Positions 35,192-48,000 of a stretch of 64,000 bases of DNA are shown in pieces. This DNA is from Klebsormidium nitens. Taxonomy: Eukaryota; Streptophyta; Klebsormidiophyceae; Klebsormidiales; Klebsormidiaceae. Position numbers and translations under genes: made by a program. The DNA is taken from contig DF237450.1 in the NCBI GenBank assembly GCA_000708835.1, positions 1 through 64,000 of the forward strand, given 5' to 3'. Each line of letters opens with the position of its first letter. The first letter of the stretch is position 1. The notes below the pieces were generated by a model. That model ran no database searches. It saw only the letters and a program-made list of their open reading frames with translations, and was not told the DNA's origin.

Positions 35192-37202
35192 ATGGCTGAC
35201 CACGGATTTGATGGATACGACGACCCGGCCCCGGCGCAGGGCTATGACCAGCCCCCAGAGTATGAAGCACAGAACGAGGACCACTTCAATGAGCCTCTTG
35301 ACCATGCAGAGAATGATTTTGGGGCAGCCCCGCATCACAGCAATGGACCCATCATGGATGACGCGTTTGAGCCTATGGCTAACGGCAACCCTCTACCTCC
35401 ACCTGAGGATCTCCCCCCAGAGGAGTCCATGGTGCTTCGGTGCGGTTGCATTCCTTTTTGTTGACTTGATTGCTTATGAAATGGGAACATTGCGTCTTTC
35501 TTTTGATCCCAGCTGGGATCTGTGGCTCCAGAGAAGGCTGGAGCAGTCTTATCAGATTGGATGATTCAAATTGAGATAAGAATCTGAAGGCAGATTTTTT
35601 TGTCAAGTGTAATCCCACTCGTATTCTTCATTCCAATTGCTTCAGAAGATCTTTGTCGCAGTCCAGGGCATTGTGATTCATACCTGCATGATATTCTATT
35701 CGGCGGACACAAGACATGACACAAGGGTTCTAAGTCAAGGCGCTCCTGCTTGCTGCTCTCATAAGTGCCGTATCATCCTTGGTCGTAGGATCTGCTGAAA
35801 CTAGTATGATGTACTTGCAGGGAGTGGCGCCGTAAGCGAGCTGCAGAGCTCGAAGAGAAGACCAGAACCTCACAGGAGAAGCATGCGCAGGTATGGGCTA
35901 GCAATGCACTGGAAAATGTTTTTCTCGGCTTATGGATCCCTCTGGATTGATCTGAATCTTCTGAATGCAGATCGCGCACGAGGTCTGAATTCGAGTAATT
36001 AGGGTTTGCAATTGATCGGGTAGTCTTGCGACCAATCAGTTTCTGCGTCATTGAGCATCAAGCGGATGCCCTGGGTCACTTGGTTGCATTGAATTGCCGG
36101 ATCCGATGAGTTACTAATGCTGTGCAGATTCTGGATCATGCTGCTGAAGACAGAGAGCGTTTCTATGACCAGCGCGAGAAGCAGGTGGCCACTTCAAAGA
36201 CCACCAACAAGTGAGCACAGTGCTCTTCCAAGGTTGTTTGCACCCATTGCTGAGCTGGGTTGGTAGAGCTGGTCAATTAAATAAAACAAATGCAGTGGAG
36301 TAATTGAGGTCTCGTGTTGGATCAGGACATCTCTTCAGGCCCTCTGAGGCTTGTTGAATCTCCTTGATCAAGTACAAGCATTTTGATTGGTTGTAGACAC
36401 ATTCTGCTTTATAGACACTCTTGGTCGCTCACTCTTTGCTTCCTCTGTCATCAGTTGTGTGTGAGCTCTTCACTGACTCCAATCTATGGCACAGTTCATG
36501 TGTCTGCTAAACGAAAAGGAAGTTCTCTGTTCTGGGGCGCTCGCAGAACTTTGTACAACTGTTCGGCTTCAATGTCTGCTTACTCGCTCCGCTAAGTTGT
36601 CTCTGTATCAATGTCTATTCTCTGCAGGGAAAAGGAGAAGGTGCTTCTTGCCAACCTGGACTCGCTGATGGCCAAGGCTGGGGAGAACTACTGGGAGGCA
36701 GTCACGGGTTTCATCAACTTTGACACCCAGCAGGACAAGAAGGGCGCAGGCAAGGGGAAGAGCGCCACTCCTCGCCAGTCCATCGTCCCGGAGGTGAAGG
36801 CAGGGCGTCAGACTGATCTGGCACGCTTTCGTCAGGTGAGCTCCTTGCACAAGAACCTGGCTGCAGGTCCATTCAGAGGCTGCTTCTGGCAACAGCTCTT
36901 TGCAGGATTTCATTACTACACACCACAAGTAACTGCTCCTTCGCACAACCGAGGGAGAGCTGAGCTCGGATGTGCTGAGGCCAGGTCCTGAACCAGATTA
37001 TTGTGGTTGGAATGCAATGGCTCTGCAATGTCTCTCCCTGGTTGCCAGAGGGAGCCCCTTTGGCCTCTGCATGGGCTTCATCAGTGAGCTCTGAAAACAC
37101 GATCCATCGATGCTGCCGTGCCGTAACTTATATTTCTGTATGCAGATCCTCCTCAAGTTGAAGCACACGCCCCCCATCCGTCACTCGGTTGCTGCAGCTT
37201 GA
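35192..37202 (+). CDS. CLC: Clathrin light chain
   Basis: Regulatory subunit of the clathrin coat, bound to the heavy-chain hub and acting in endocytosis and trafficking at the plasma membrane and trans-Golgi. Five GT-AG exons join in phase: 35192-35439, 35821-35890, 36128-36210, 36628-36835 and 37146-37202 (221 aa). The N-terminal third is acidic and Pro/Tyr/Asn-rich. The central helix begins with EWRRKRAAELEEK and continues through AAEDRERFYDQREKQV, the heavy-chain-binding coiled coil. This is followed by NLDSLMAKAGENYWEAV, FINFDTQQ, a Lys/Gly-rich patch, RQTDLARFRQ and the C-terminal LLKLKHTPP. This order and length match plant light chains. The start codon has good context (ACCATGGC). Confidence 0.93.
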
Positions 37203-38207
37203 TCAGCAAGCGGCGATGGAAGCTTCCACCACTGTATTGAGGAAAAGGGATTCGAAGACATTGTATGGTTTCCTTGCGGTAGCACGTTAGCCGTGACGTC
37301 TCCCCTCGTTGGAGCAGGAGAATGACCCCCAATTGTTGCACACCTCTTTTGAACCCTCCCCTTTGCAGGCTTCGAAGTGCATTCTAAATGTGAATGTTTG
37401 TGCACATGCCTAACCTGATATCCAACCCTGCGGTGTCAAACCTGCAAGTACGATGTACAAGCTTCGTGACAGGGCTCAGCTATACTCCAATACTGATTTG
37501 CCCGGCCCTGCTTGTAATGGTCAGTGGAACCATCAGATGCCATCGCAATCTGACAGCTAAGGAGCTGCATCAGATGACAATGCTTTTTTGCGTATGCAAG
37601 GATGACTTGGTAACCAAAACGCCCCTGTTCTGATGCCATCTTGCGGCCAGCTACCGGATGCCTGGCTGAGATCGTATAGTTGAAAGAACACCGTCAGAAA
37701 TTTTTTACTATATGCATGCGCCTGGAAGTCAAGGTGCGCGTCGTGCACTGATCATTGCATGTCAAAGGCCTGAACTTTAAGTGAATGTCATTTAAATAGC
37801 ATGCATTCGGACACCATCACACATGCCAGTGCACATGCCGTGCGGTACACGAACACCTAAGCATCGAAAACTTGACGAATTCCTCTCCTTGACACCATGG
37901 TGCATCGATTGCATACGTTCTTTTGATCATTCGTCACCGAGTCCCATTCATGCACTGTCCATGCTACTTGTACTTCTGCAAAGCTGCGGTGACATTTGAC
38001 AGCCTGCGAGAGCGGACGGTTTAAGAATGTAATGATCAGTACTGGTTAGTGCATCACCCACCGCGCATTCAGCTGTGCATAAGCTGTAATCACTTAGCGC
38101 GGGCCGGATGATGGATGAGCAGGCCAGTTTCCGGATGTGTACCTTAAACAATTTCCCTCAATGGTCAACCGTACCTTTACCTCGAGATCCAACTTGATAG
38201 ACAACCC
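37203..38207. other. Convergent intergenic region
   Basis: 1 kb lie between two gene 3' ends, with no credible coding sequence. ATGCATGCGCC near 37,712, AGCATGCATTC near 37,799 and several CACATGCC words near 37,820-37,840 repeat the word cluster seen in the other convergent gaps. Confidence 0.45.
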
Positions 38208-41200
38208 CTACCTCTTCTTGCCTTTCCTTTTGGCAATCTTTTTGCTACTCCGCATCTCATTCACCTTCTTTTTCCCAACGTCGTCATCAAAGCTGAGAAT
38301 CTCAGCAATTGAAAGCTCCCGACCTCTGTACTTTTCTGGAAGCTCGACCTTACTTCGACTCGTGGACGCGCCTGCAAAGACACCAACTTTTTGATACCAA
38401 CTTCTTGAGACATTGCAATCGCACTGGAACAGAGGTTGATGAGCGTCGGGTTTAGAGGTGGAACGCTTGAATTGCTTCTGAATTGCTTCTGAACCCTGAA
38501 GCGGAGACATTTCCATCAACAAAGAATGAACGACAGAATGAGCACGAGGAGTATACTACTAAAAAAAAGAAGTCGTGCCCTTGGCATAAGTGTCTTCTTT
38601 CGTCTGAAGCTCGACCCGACCTCAGGCGGAGATTTGAGGTGCTGCTGACGTGCAAACGCAATGCAAAAAGGCATCCACCCCAATCATAGTGCGGAAGCAT
38701 GATTAGGGACTACAGTCTCCAGCGTCCCCAAAGTTAAGCTGATGTGAAGCCCAAGGTTATTACTAACCAGCGGTAGTAGGACGAGCCATGCAACGACGTC
38801 AAAACAAACTGTCCGCCATCACAGCGCACAGCAAAAGCGAGGCAGTAATGTGCACGAGCCGCACGCTTTGAATGACTCCGCTTAGACGTATTGCAGGTTC
38901 GGCCAACGGCAAAAGTAGGAAAGGTAGATTACTGAGACAATACTTCTCCAGAGATTTGCTTCGCAAAAGATGGTTACAATCATCACCCACCGGGTTGCAA
39001 CCCGTTCAAAGCGTTCCAGAATCTTTTGGCAGATCATCCACTCACAAGCAGAATGACTCTTCTAACAGCGCGCTCCCCAACAAAGAGACGCATGCACAAA
39101 CGACATTACCCGAGTCATCGTCGTCCTTCCTCACGCCAAACGCCCAGATATTCCGACCCCTCCACACGCAAGCAGACAGTTCTCGACTAACAGAAAGAAA
39201 GACACCATAAGCGTACCCCCTCATGCAAAAGCCAAAGGGGATTCCGTACTCTACTTCGTATGGAATTCGTACGAAACCCATACACAACCTTCAGTCCCAC
39301 TCACCCCAGTCATCGTCGTCTTTCCCCACGCCAAACGCCCCGGTGTCTTCATCGTCCCAGTTCTCCTCTGGACTCGTCTCCCAATCGTCGGTTTCGTCCC
39401 AGTCATCCCCTTCCGCAGTTTCCGCATCCTCCCCTTCTTCCGCGCCCCCGTCCACCGATCGCACCGCAAACTCTTCTTCGTCGTCGTAATCGTCGGGGAT
39501 CTCGTAGTTGGGCGTTTTGAGGCCCTTCTCGAGCGCCTCGCGCTCTTTTCTCAGGCTGTCCAGAATGGCTAGAACCTGGGAAGAAGAGAATGAACCAGCT
39601 GTGATTTGGGGTAATAAAATTTTGATGATGCATTACAGTACGCAAGTCAGGATTGGATCCACTTCGTGTCTTGTACTCTGCCAAGCGCCTCAAAATTCTA
39701 CCGATTGCCGCTGAATTCCGCTCCGTCCAGAACGGTTGGTCTCTGCTAAGAGCACAGTACTCATTAAGGGGACACGATGTGAGATGCAAGATGCGGGCTC
39801 AAAGGAAACGGCTCTTAGAACCGGATCCAAGCATAGCAGTAGTGCGGTCCCAGACAACACAGCATTTGAGTGGTCACCTAGACAACACAACACGACTGGG
39901 TCGGAGAGCTATTGTACATTTCCTTCCAAATACCTAAAACAACTCCAGCTTCTCAATTCATGAAGGATGTGAAGGACAACACCCGCTGTGAAGGGCCAGA
40001 TGGAGCGAAGGAAGCCTCCGGCATCTTTACAGGCAAAACAATCACCAGAAGTTTACCCCCACCACTAGCGCCCCAATAAACCGTCCACAAAACGGCTGCG
40101 ATGGGCCACCGGCTTCTTGGGGCCAGACTCTAGGAACTAGATACGAGTCTCAAACGCCCACCTCTGTGCCCCGCTCGAGCGCCTCGTCTGAGATGAACCG
40201 GATGTCTGGCGTAAGGCGCAGCGACATCCGTTTTGCGATCCCTGAGCGCACGTACCGCTGCTTTTCTACCAGGCCCTTCAACGCGCGGTCAATTCCGTCC
40301 TTGTCCCCATAGACAGAAACGTATACCTTGGCTACCTGCAGATTATGTAACGAAATTGTGTGGATACCGAGAACAAATACTGAAAGTGTGGAGTACTGAA
40401 AAGCTTTCGGAACTCCAACCAGGGTAGTTCGATTGACGTTCTTTCGATTGACAACAAGCAAGAACAAATGGGGTAAGTGCTTTGGCGCCTTATAAAAATT
40501 CCAGGACGCTGATAGTGCTTCCAAGGTGTTGGAGAGACGGATGAGTCTGTCCACAGAATGCTGAGCACCGGAAAGAGGGAGTGAAAAGGGGATACAAAAA
40601 TAAATCATCAATTTCCAGCCTGCCTCCCCAGGCCAGCGCCTGAACGACTTTCCGGTGTCACACAGAAAAAGCCCCTCTGAAGACACCTCCAATTGATTGA
40701 CAAAAGCGGCTACGAGACCCAATTACTAGACTTCTCCACCTGGAGTCCCCACACCAAAATAAAAGTTCAATACGCGCTTTGTCCGGCATCATGACACCGC
40801 CAGGTTGGGGTGCTGGAACAGAGGACTGCAAAAGGCCCTCGATGGTAACGGTGCCATCGAGCAACTGATACAATCAATGAGCTGACTTATCTTTTGGAAG
40901 AAGAAGACAACTACACCACCCTCGTAGCGGACTATGCAGTGCAATTGCTCCAGCCAGACTCCACTTTGGTCGCTACACAATTGGTTTGAATAACTTCACC
41001 ACCTTCCATCAGCGACAGCTCTCCTGGTCGTCTACCTACTGGCAGGTTACTCAAGTGAAATTCTTCAAGTGCTTTATGAATTTGTCCAAATCCTTCAAAA
41101 GCACTGTCAGCCACAAAGATTGTAACATAGGATACACACCTGAAGGTCGTTAGACAACATAACATCAGTGACCGACGCCACTGACGACACCGAGAGGTCC

Positions 41201-41586
41201 ACCCCGAGCGCTCTCTCCGGCATCATCGCCTCCTGTAGAATGGAGTCTTTGAGCAGCATGTCAGATATCTCCCGCTTGAGCTGTTGCGCCACCATCTTAA
41301 CCCGCCTCGGGTTTGCCATGCACACCACCCCTGTTCTTCCACTCCTCACCAGGGGGGGTTTACCACTAACCATCGGGGTTTCTTCTAGGCCGCTCAGGGA
41401 GCATCCCAGCCCATGGCTAAACCCTGTGAGAGCGGCTGCGGTGCGACAACTATGAGGTCGTCGGGGGTGTGTCCTTGTTATGGGGTAGGACTGGCGGGTT
41501 GCTATGGAAGTGTCGGAGCAAGAGGCTGCAGTTGATATTGTGCTGAACCAAGGAGGTATACGAACGCGGGCCGTCGCAACGTCCAT
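38208..41586 (-). CDS. RBFA: Plastid ribosome-binding factor A (RbfA)
   Basis: RbfA binds the small ribosomal subunit and helps mature 16S rRNA; a plastid form is inferred here. Exons, right to left: 41586-41140, 40335-40162 and 39575 leftward. The first 85 or so residues are Ser/Thr/Arg-rich, like a transit peptide. The RbfA KH-like domain follows: RRVKMVAQQLKREISDMLL, then SVTDVMLSNDLQVAKVYVSV, then LTPDIRFISDEALERGTEV. The tail is very acidic (EDAETAEGDDWDETDDWE). Two endings are possible. Reading on gives a stop at 39291 (301 aa). Alternatively, a strong GG|GTGAGT donor after 39305 splices in phase to 38371-38208, adding a basic tail (VNEMRSSKKIAKRKGKKR) for 351 aa. I favour the second because a decayed copy of this junction sits in the would-be intron. 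Confidence 0.85.
39110..39345 (-). repeat. Decayed copy of the RbfA exon 3 end
   Basis: Plus-strand bases about 39,112-39,155 (GAGTCATCGTCGTCCTTCC then TCACGCCAAACGCCC) match 39,301-39,340, the 3' end of exon 3. They lie about 190 bp further along in the gene's direction. The matching block includes the candidate donor, which is GGGTGAG in the real exon and GGGTAAT in the copy. Confidence 0.65.
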
Positions 41587-42059
41587 CTTTGCGGGTATAA
41601 TCCCTCACGCTGTGGCTGGTGCAGGATCCAATTCCCGCAGCAAAACCAGACACCAAGTCCAAAAGCAATGCTGTGCGCTCCTGTGCTCCTGTGCTCCTGT
41701 GCCCCTTTGCCCAGCGCCTTCCGGGCCTCCCTAGTACCACTTCTGAAGTGCAACACTCTTCCCTAGCTGATTTTAGGGTTTGTGAGCTTGCTGCGCTCAC
41801 ATGAGTCATGGCTGTCATGCTGTAAGCTGCGCACGTATTCGTCCACCTCTGTACCAGTGTCAGTGCCAATCGTGCAAACGCCTACCTTGGAACTTGACAC
41901 TGCGTAGAAAGAAGGGAAGAGGTGCCCCTGTACCTGGTCCTTGGTTCAACTCGAAGTTGCTTTTGCAATTCTCCTCTCGTCCATTCTTTGGTCCCATTCC
42001 CCGTCTCTCCTGTAGGCTGTACCTTTTACTTCAAAGGTTTCCTTCCCTCCTAGCTCGCC
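41587..42059. other. Compact divergent promoter region
   Basis: Only 473 bp separate the starts of RbfA and legumain, so promoters and leaders of both must lie here. No TATA box stands out. A tandem CTCCTGTGCTCCTGTGC run lies near 41,683. Confidence 0.45.
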
Positions 42060-45000
42060 ATGGCTTCTATATCCAGCATTCTGTGCCTCCTGCTACTGCT
42101 TGGGACAGTGGCCTGCTCCACCGCGGTGCGGCTCCCTGACTTTCTGAAGCTGCCGAGCCAGGTCAAGCCAGAGGAGGTCCAGGAGGAGGGGACGCACTGG
42201 GCTCTGCTTATTGCAGGGTCCTCCGGTTATGGGAACTACCGCCATCAGGTATTGGCACGGCAATTTTGCATTTTGGGCTTTTCTTGAACTGGTTTGGAGT
42301 GCTGGCCCAGGGTTGGAGATTGGAAGACCGCATGCTGGAAAGCAGCAACTTCTTTAGCGGGTTTCCTGTTATTACTGCAAAGGCTGATGCAATTGGCAAG
42401 CAATTGCAAGGTTAAACCCCGTACGTCGGAGTTTTTGAAAGTTTGAAGAATTCTGGTGTTCCTGTGGCCAGGTTGTAGCACTTGAGTTAGCAAGTCAATG
42501 GCAGGGCAAAATTGGATACTTGGCCACCGGTTTCTTTCGTACGGTTGAAATTAGAGCGCATCTTCGATTTGTGGCGGTCTCAAGCCGTGTTGAACAGCAT
42601 TACGTGCCTGCCTTTGCCTGGGGCTTCGTGCATGGCCTTTGGCTGGTCATCCCAACAATCACAGAATGCAAGGTTTGAAAGCTTCAAACTCATACGCTTT
42701 GGCATTTCTCTATACTCTGTCCTTTGACAAACTTGCTTGAGCTTGTTGATGTTTTTTAACCTCAAGCTAGCCTTTGGAGGTCTTAATCCTAGCGGATGCC
42801 ACTGCGATCACACTAGCTGCATGACAGCGCAATATCATGGGCATTGGCATTGTTAATGCCAATTGTCTCATCAGGCACAATCTAGTCATTTTCAAGGCAT
42901 TATTTCCATAGCCCCTAGCAGCCCTGGAAAATGCAACTCTTGAATTTCACTCTCCCAGATTTCTCCAGTCAATCTCAGAATTTTCACACAACTTTTGCAG
43001 GCGGATGTGTGCCATGCCTATCAGGTGCTCAAGAGGGGCGGCCTGAAGGACGAGAACATCGTTGTCTTCATGTTCGATGACATTGCACACAACCCGGAGA
43101 ACCCGCGTCCGGGGCAGATTATCAACAGGCCCGACGGTCCAGATGTGTACGAAGGGGTGCCCAAGGTGAGCTCGTTCAACTTGAGCATGCAACTGAAAGG
43201 AGAAAGTACCAAATGATGGGCAGGATATGATGCTAAGCAAGCTTGCTTGTGACTCGAAGTGTGCTTGAACCGCAGAGACAAGTAGGATATGACAGGCGTT
43301 CGGTTGAACTGACTGTGCAACTGGCGGCGGTAGGTTCCAACATTTTGTGAGTCTCTTGGGAAAGATAGTGGCATTCATCAGAAGAAGGTTGCTGGATGTC
43401 GAAGGAAACTTCAGAGAAAAGCCTGTCTGCTGCCAGAAAATGGCAACTGGTGGACCCAGACGTGGGCCCCTTTTGAAAGGCTTGCAAAAAGGGCTCTCTT
43501 CCTGTATGGTGCACAGCCGTGCATGGCAGGATCTTATCCAGTGAAAACTCTTCTCATAACCCATGTGGAATCCCAACAATTTGTGCGGAATGTTCGTTGG
43601 ATTAGCAAGACAAGCAAGGCATCACGAGACAGATCATGAAGCGGTGGTCACTTCTTCTGCACTTCTGCACCATCGCAAACTTACAAAACTCCTAAACCCA
43701 CGCTGTCCTTTCTAACCTGTTTAAGGCAAGGCAAGGTGACGCTGGAAGAGCTTGTACTTGATCTCCTTCTCGTCTCCATTGGGGCAGTTGGAAACCTCTC
43801 ATTGCTTGCATAAGCTGAAACCTCTGTGGTGATAATAGTTTGCCCTAATAGAGGCGTCCTTTCAGCTTAAGCAGTAAAAATTTTTCTGCAACGCACGGAT
43901 CAAGACCTGTTGAGTGCGGCAAGAAAGGTCCAACTAGTGACTACTTTGCTTTGTGCATCTCATTGGCTCCAAGTCTCCTCTCAGAGTCGTCCAAGCCTTT
44001 GGGACCAACCATTGTGCTCCCCGGTCAAAGTCGCTGAAAAAGTCTTTTCTCGAATTGGATACCATGCTTTCCATCTCAGTAGAATTGACTTTGTATCCCA
44101 CCCCCATGAGGAAGATGGAAGTAATCTTCAAAAGAGTTTTCACATTTCGCTTACTGGACTACTGGACTTTTTCTGCAGGACTACACTGGGTACGCCGTGA
44201 ATGCGCACAATTTCCTGGCTGTGCTTGCGGGGAACAAGACGGCGGTGAATGGCGGCAGCGGCAAAGTGATCGACAGCGGGCCCAATGACCGGGTGTTCGT
44301 CTATTACTCCGATCATGGAGGTCCAGGAGTTCTTGGTGAGTTTTTCAAGGATGAAACTCAACTCCTGGAAGTAGCAGTTGACCACGTTTAGTAGAAGGAC
44401 CTTCCAAGGACTTCTAGGCCATTTTTTTGGGTGCAGATTGTGGGGGTTGGGGGGGTTCTTCCGAGGGATAAAAGCTGCGGCTGAAAGTTCCGGGCAAATC
44501 TCAAGGCAAATCTTTGGAAATACTTTCAAAGTTGCACCAAACGCTCGCGTTTCCTGCAACGGAGTGTGCCTCTTCGCCCACGTGCGAAAAGCGCTCTCTG
44601 CAGGTACCTAAAACTCTCTTGCCTTTGCTTCGACAACTGATTCTCGGAGTTTCAAGTAAATCGTCATAAACTTGGATCATAACCTGCTTGGCCCAGGCAT
44701 GCCAACCCTCCCCTTTCTGTATGCCAACGATAGTTCATCACGCTCTTTAAGGCCTCCCCGCTTGCTAATGTCCTCTGAAAAGTGTGCCAATCTATCGTTT
44801 CCCGGTGGTTCTCTTCAGCTTTCGTTCCACCCTCTTGTATCTGTACGCCAACGATAGCGGTTGTAAGGCATCACCGGCTGCTAACCATCTCTGACAGAGT
44901 CTGCCAAATATGTGTGTGTTTCTGCCACTGATCGAGGCTTATGTTTCTTTTCGCCCCAGGCATGCCCACCCTCCCCTTGAACGCCAACGACCTAGTCGCC

Positions 45001-48000
45001 ACGCTCAAGGGCCGCCGTCGCCGCCAGTCGCGTACACTTGCCTCCTGAAAGCGACTGTTTTATTACCCTGTCAAGTCTTTTATGTTCCTAAAATCGACAC
45101 TCTTTCATTGTCACAGGCATGCCGACCCTCCCCTTCCTGTACGCCAACGACCTGGTCGCCACGCTCAAGGCCGCCGCCGCCGCAGACCGCTTCAAAGAGA
45201 TGGTCGTCTACATCGAGGCATGCGAGAGCGGGAGCGTCTTCGAGGGGCTCCTCCCGGCCAATATCAAGGTGGGTAATCCATCCAGGACTAGGGCGATCGC
45301 CACTGCCTCTCGAAATAAAAAACAATCGTTTATTGTTTTTTTTTTTAAACCTCAGAAAACTATTCGTAGAGCAAAGCCGTGGGCGGGTCGGTAGCCACTG
45401 CCGACATTTGTTGCATTGCCTGTCGCAGCAGATCCTAGCATTCGCAGCAGAGTTTCTGGAGGATTTTCATTCTCCGATTTCTGTATCTTCGTATGACTCA
45501 ATTGGTCCCAAAAAGGGTGACCTATAGAAATCAGCTCAATTGGCCCGCAGCGGATCCGTGTGGCTCAGTTGATTGCGTACTAGCATATGGTCCAGGACTT
45601 GACAGATGGCTGGAGTTCTCGTGGTTTTGGTTCTTTGCCACCTGTTCTCTTATTGGCTGTCCAACATCTTGTAAATGGTTTTTATGTAGATTTACGGAAC
45701 CACCGCCGCTAATGCGTGGGAGAGCAGCTGGGGCACCTACTGCCCGGGGATGTCTCCGGCCCCACCGGTGGAGTTCGAGACGTGCCTCGGGGACCTGTAC
45801 AGCGTCGCATGGCTGGAGGACAGCGAGGTGCACAACCTGAACAAGGAGACGCTCGAGGACCAGTACAAGATGGTGAGATTTGACGGGTTTGTGTGGTTTG
45901 GTGAGGTCTGAGGGTCGGTTTTTGAGACTGCGTTGTATGTCAAGCTCTGTATGCTGTGGCTTGGCTAGGGAACAGCGAGGCTGCACAACCTGAACAAGGT
46001 GACGCTCGAGGACCAGTACAAGATGGTGAGATCTCTGGCTCAGATCTCGAGTTTTGGCGTTCTGGGTTTGGGGTCGGTGGGGACGTTTGCCCAATACTGT
46101 GCATGCAATTATTTAGAAATAGTCTTTGGTGGCTGGAGGACAGCGAGGTGCATACCTTCAGCGAGGAGACGCTTGAGGATTATTACAAAATGGTGATTTT
46201 CCTGGGCTTTACGGACTGTTGGATATCGAAGATTGGTATCTTTGTGTTTCGTGTGTGGTTGTGAGGGGTCTGGAGGTTGTCCGAAAGGGTGCATATTATC
46301 GTACGAGATGATGTTTGCTGTGTCTGGCTGGTGATAGAGAGGGTGCACAACCTGAACAAGGATGGTCAAAGAACAGTAGAAGCTGGTGAAAAGCGACGAG
46401 ATCCTTATGTTCTGGTGAGGTCCAAGGTTGGGTCGTTGTGTATCCTGCTTTGAATCTAGCCGGGAGAAGCTTGAGATTTTGCCCAGAATGGTCATAACGA
46501 ACATACGGCTTCTGTCGACTCTGCTATGGCAATGTTTACTTAGTGCGGAATCTGAACGAGATGCTCAAGCTCGATACGAGACGGTATGGGGGTGTCCTCT
46601 GGATTTCCGTTTGTAGACTCGAGGGGCCCCAATTGTCTGGCCGCATTTGCGGCTGCTCAAGCCATCGAAAAATGCATCGCTGGAAAACGGCGAGTGTGCA
46701 CACTTTTCGAAGAGGAGATGCGCGAGGCCCAAAACGAGTTGAATATCTTTTTGAGCTGAGAGACATCTGTCGAGCTTCCTCGTAGACTTTGGGGCTGGCT
46801 GTGGATTGTCGCATCATTTCATGTTTTCCCTTGGCAGCATCATAGGAGGAGAAACAAAGATGGCCAGGATCCCCATCTCCTTACATAGGGAGTGCCGCAT
46901 GGAGAGGACACTGACGCCATCGTTTCACATTTTGCTGCATCGGTTTGATATTTGAAATGCCCACTGGTTTTGCTACATCCGTTTGGACACGTCTGCGATT
47001 GGTGCCTGCCACTCAGCTTGCTTCAGTATACAGGATGCGATTCGTACGTGTGCATCCTTAGGTGTGGTAACGTTTTTATCTTTATCTGTCCCCTTTTGAG
47101 GTCTGCCGAGGCTTTATGCCTCAGGAAAAGCGTCTAGTTTTACACCGCTTGACGCAAGGGGTCAGTGCGATAAGACGTCCGATCATCCATTATACTTTTG
47201 TATTTGGGCGCCCTCTTTACCCCATCCTGACCAACAGACCGAGTCTGACGTATGTTATGCATCTCGTGTTTCTCATCCCTTCCTTTCAACCTAAGCACAG
47301 GTATGGGTCAAAGAGTTGCATTCACTTTGAGCCTCTAGTTTTGTACGCACCTAATGCGTTTGTCGAAACATACAGACGTGTCTTTTTAACAACTTGCATT
47401 GTCCTCACTCAACCTTCGGCAAATCACTTGTATCGTTCTTGCCACGGGCCTCTTTATGCCCTGCATCTGGAGCTTCGTGCTAGGTTCCCTACGTCTAGGT
47501 GTGCATTTAAATATTGTGGCCTATTGCCTTGCCAAATGCTATCTCGTTTATGATTTTTCTCAACTTCTGTGAAGAGACACACTGGTCGGAGGCCCAGGCA
47601 CAGACAGCTTAGTAGTCACTGTTCTAGTATTTCTGCTTTGGCGTTGTTTCAATCCTGGCTGATGGAGGTGTGGGTTTACACAGTCTCAATAGGAGGTCGG
47701 ACATAAGTGCTTCTTATGACGGCTGCCATGGTTCATGCCCCGTCATATCTGCACAATAAACAGGACTGTTCAAGCCATATCGTCTTCCATCTGTCGACCC
47801 TCGGGCTGTGACAGAGACGTCGTGGGACTCTTTAGCTCCATATGTCGAAAGGTGCACCGATGCCCATCTGCCTTCTGGTTTTTATGGGGAGATCAAATAA
47901 AGCAGCAGCAGCAGCAGCTCAAAGCTGACCGTTTTCATCATCAGCGGATTTGTTTGCTCGGCTCGTCGCTTCTTGTGCTGGTTTCTTGTGGGTTCTTCTT

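Noticed and set aside
42995-43216. Retained-intron reading past legumain exon 2
   Set aside because: The donor at 43,166 is strong and the joined protein matches legumain throughout.
47899-47920. AGC trinucleotide run
   Set aside because: Only five to six units inside an intron; an ordinary short microsatellite.
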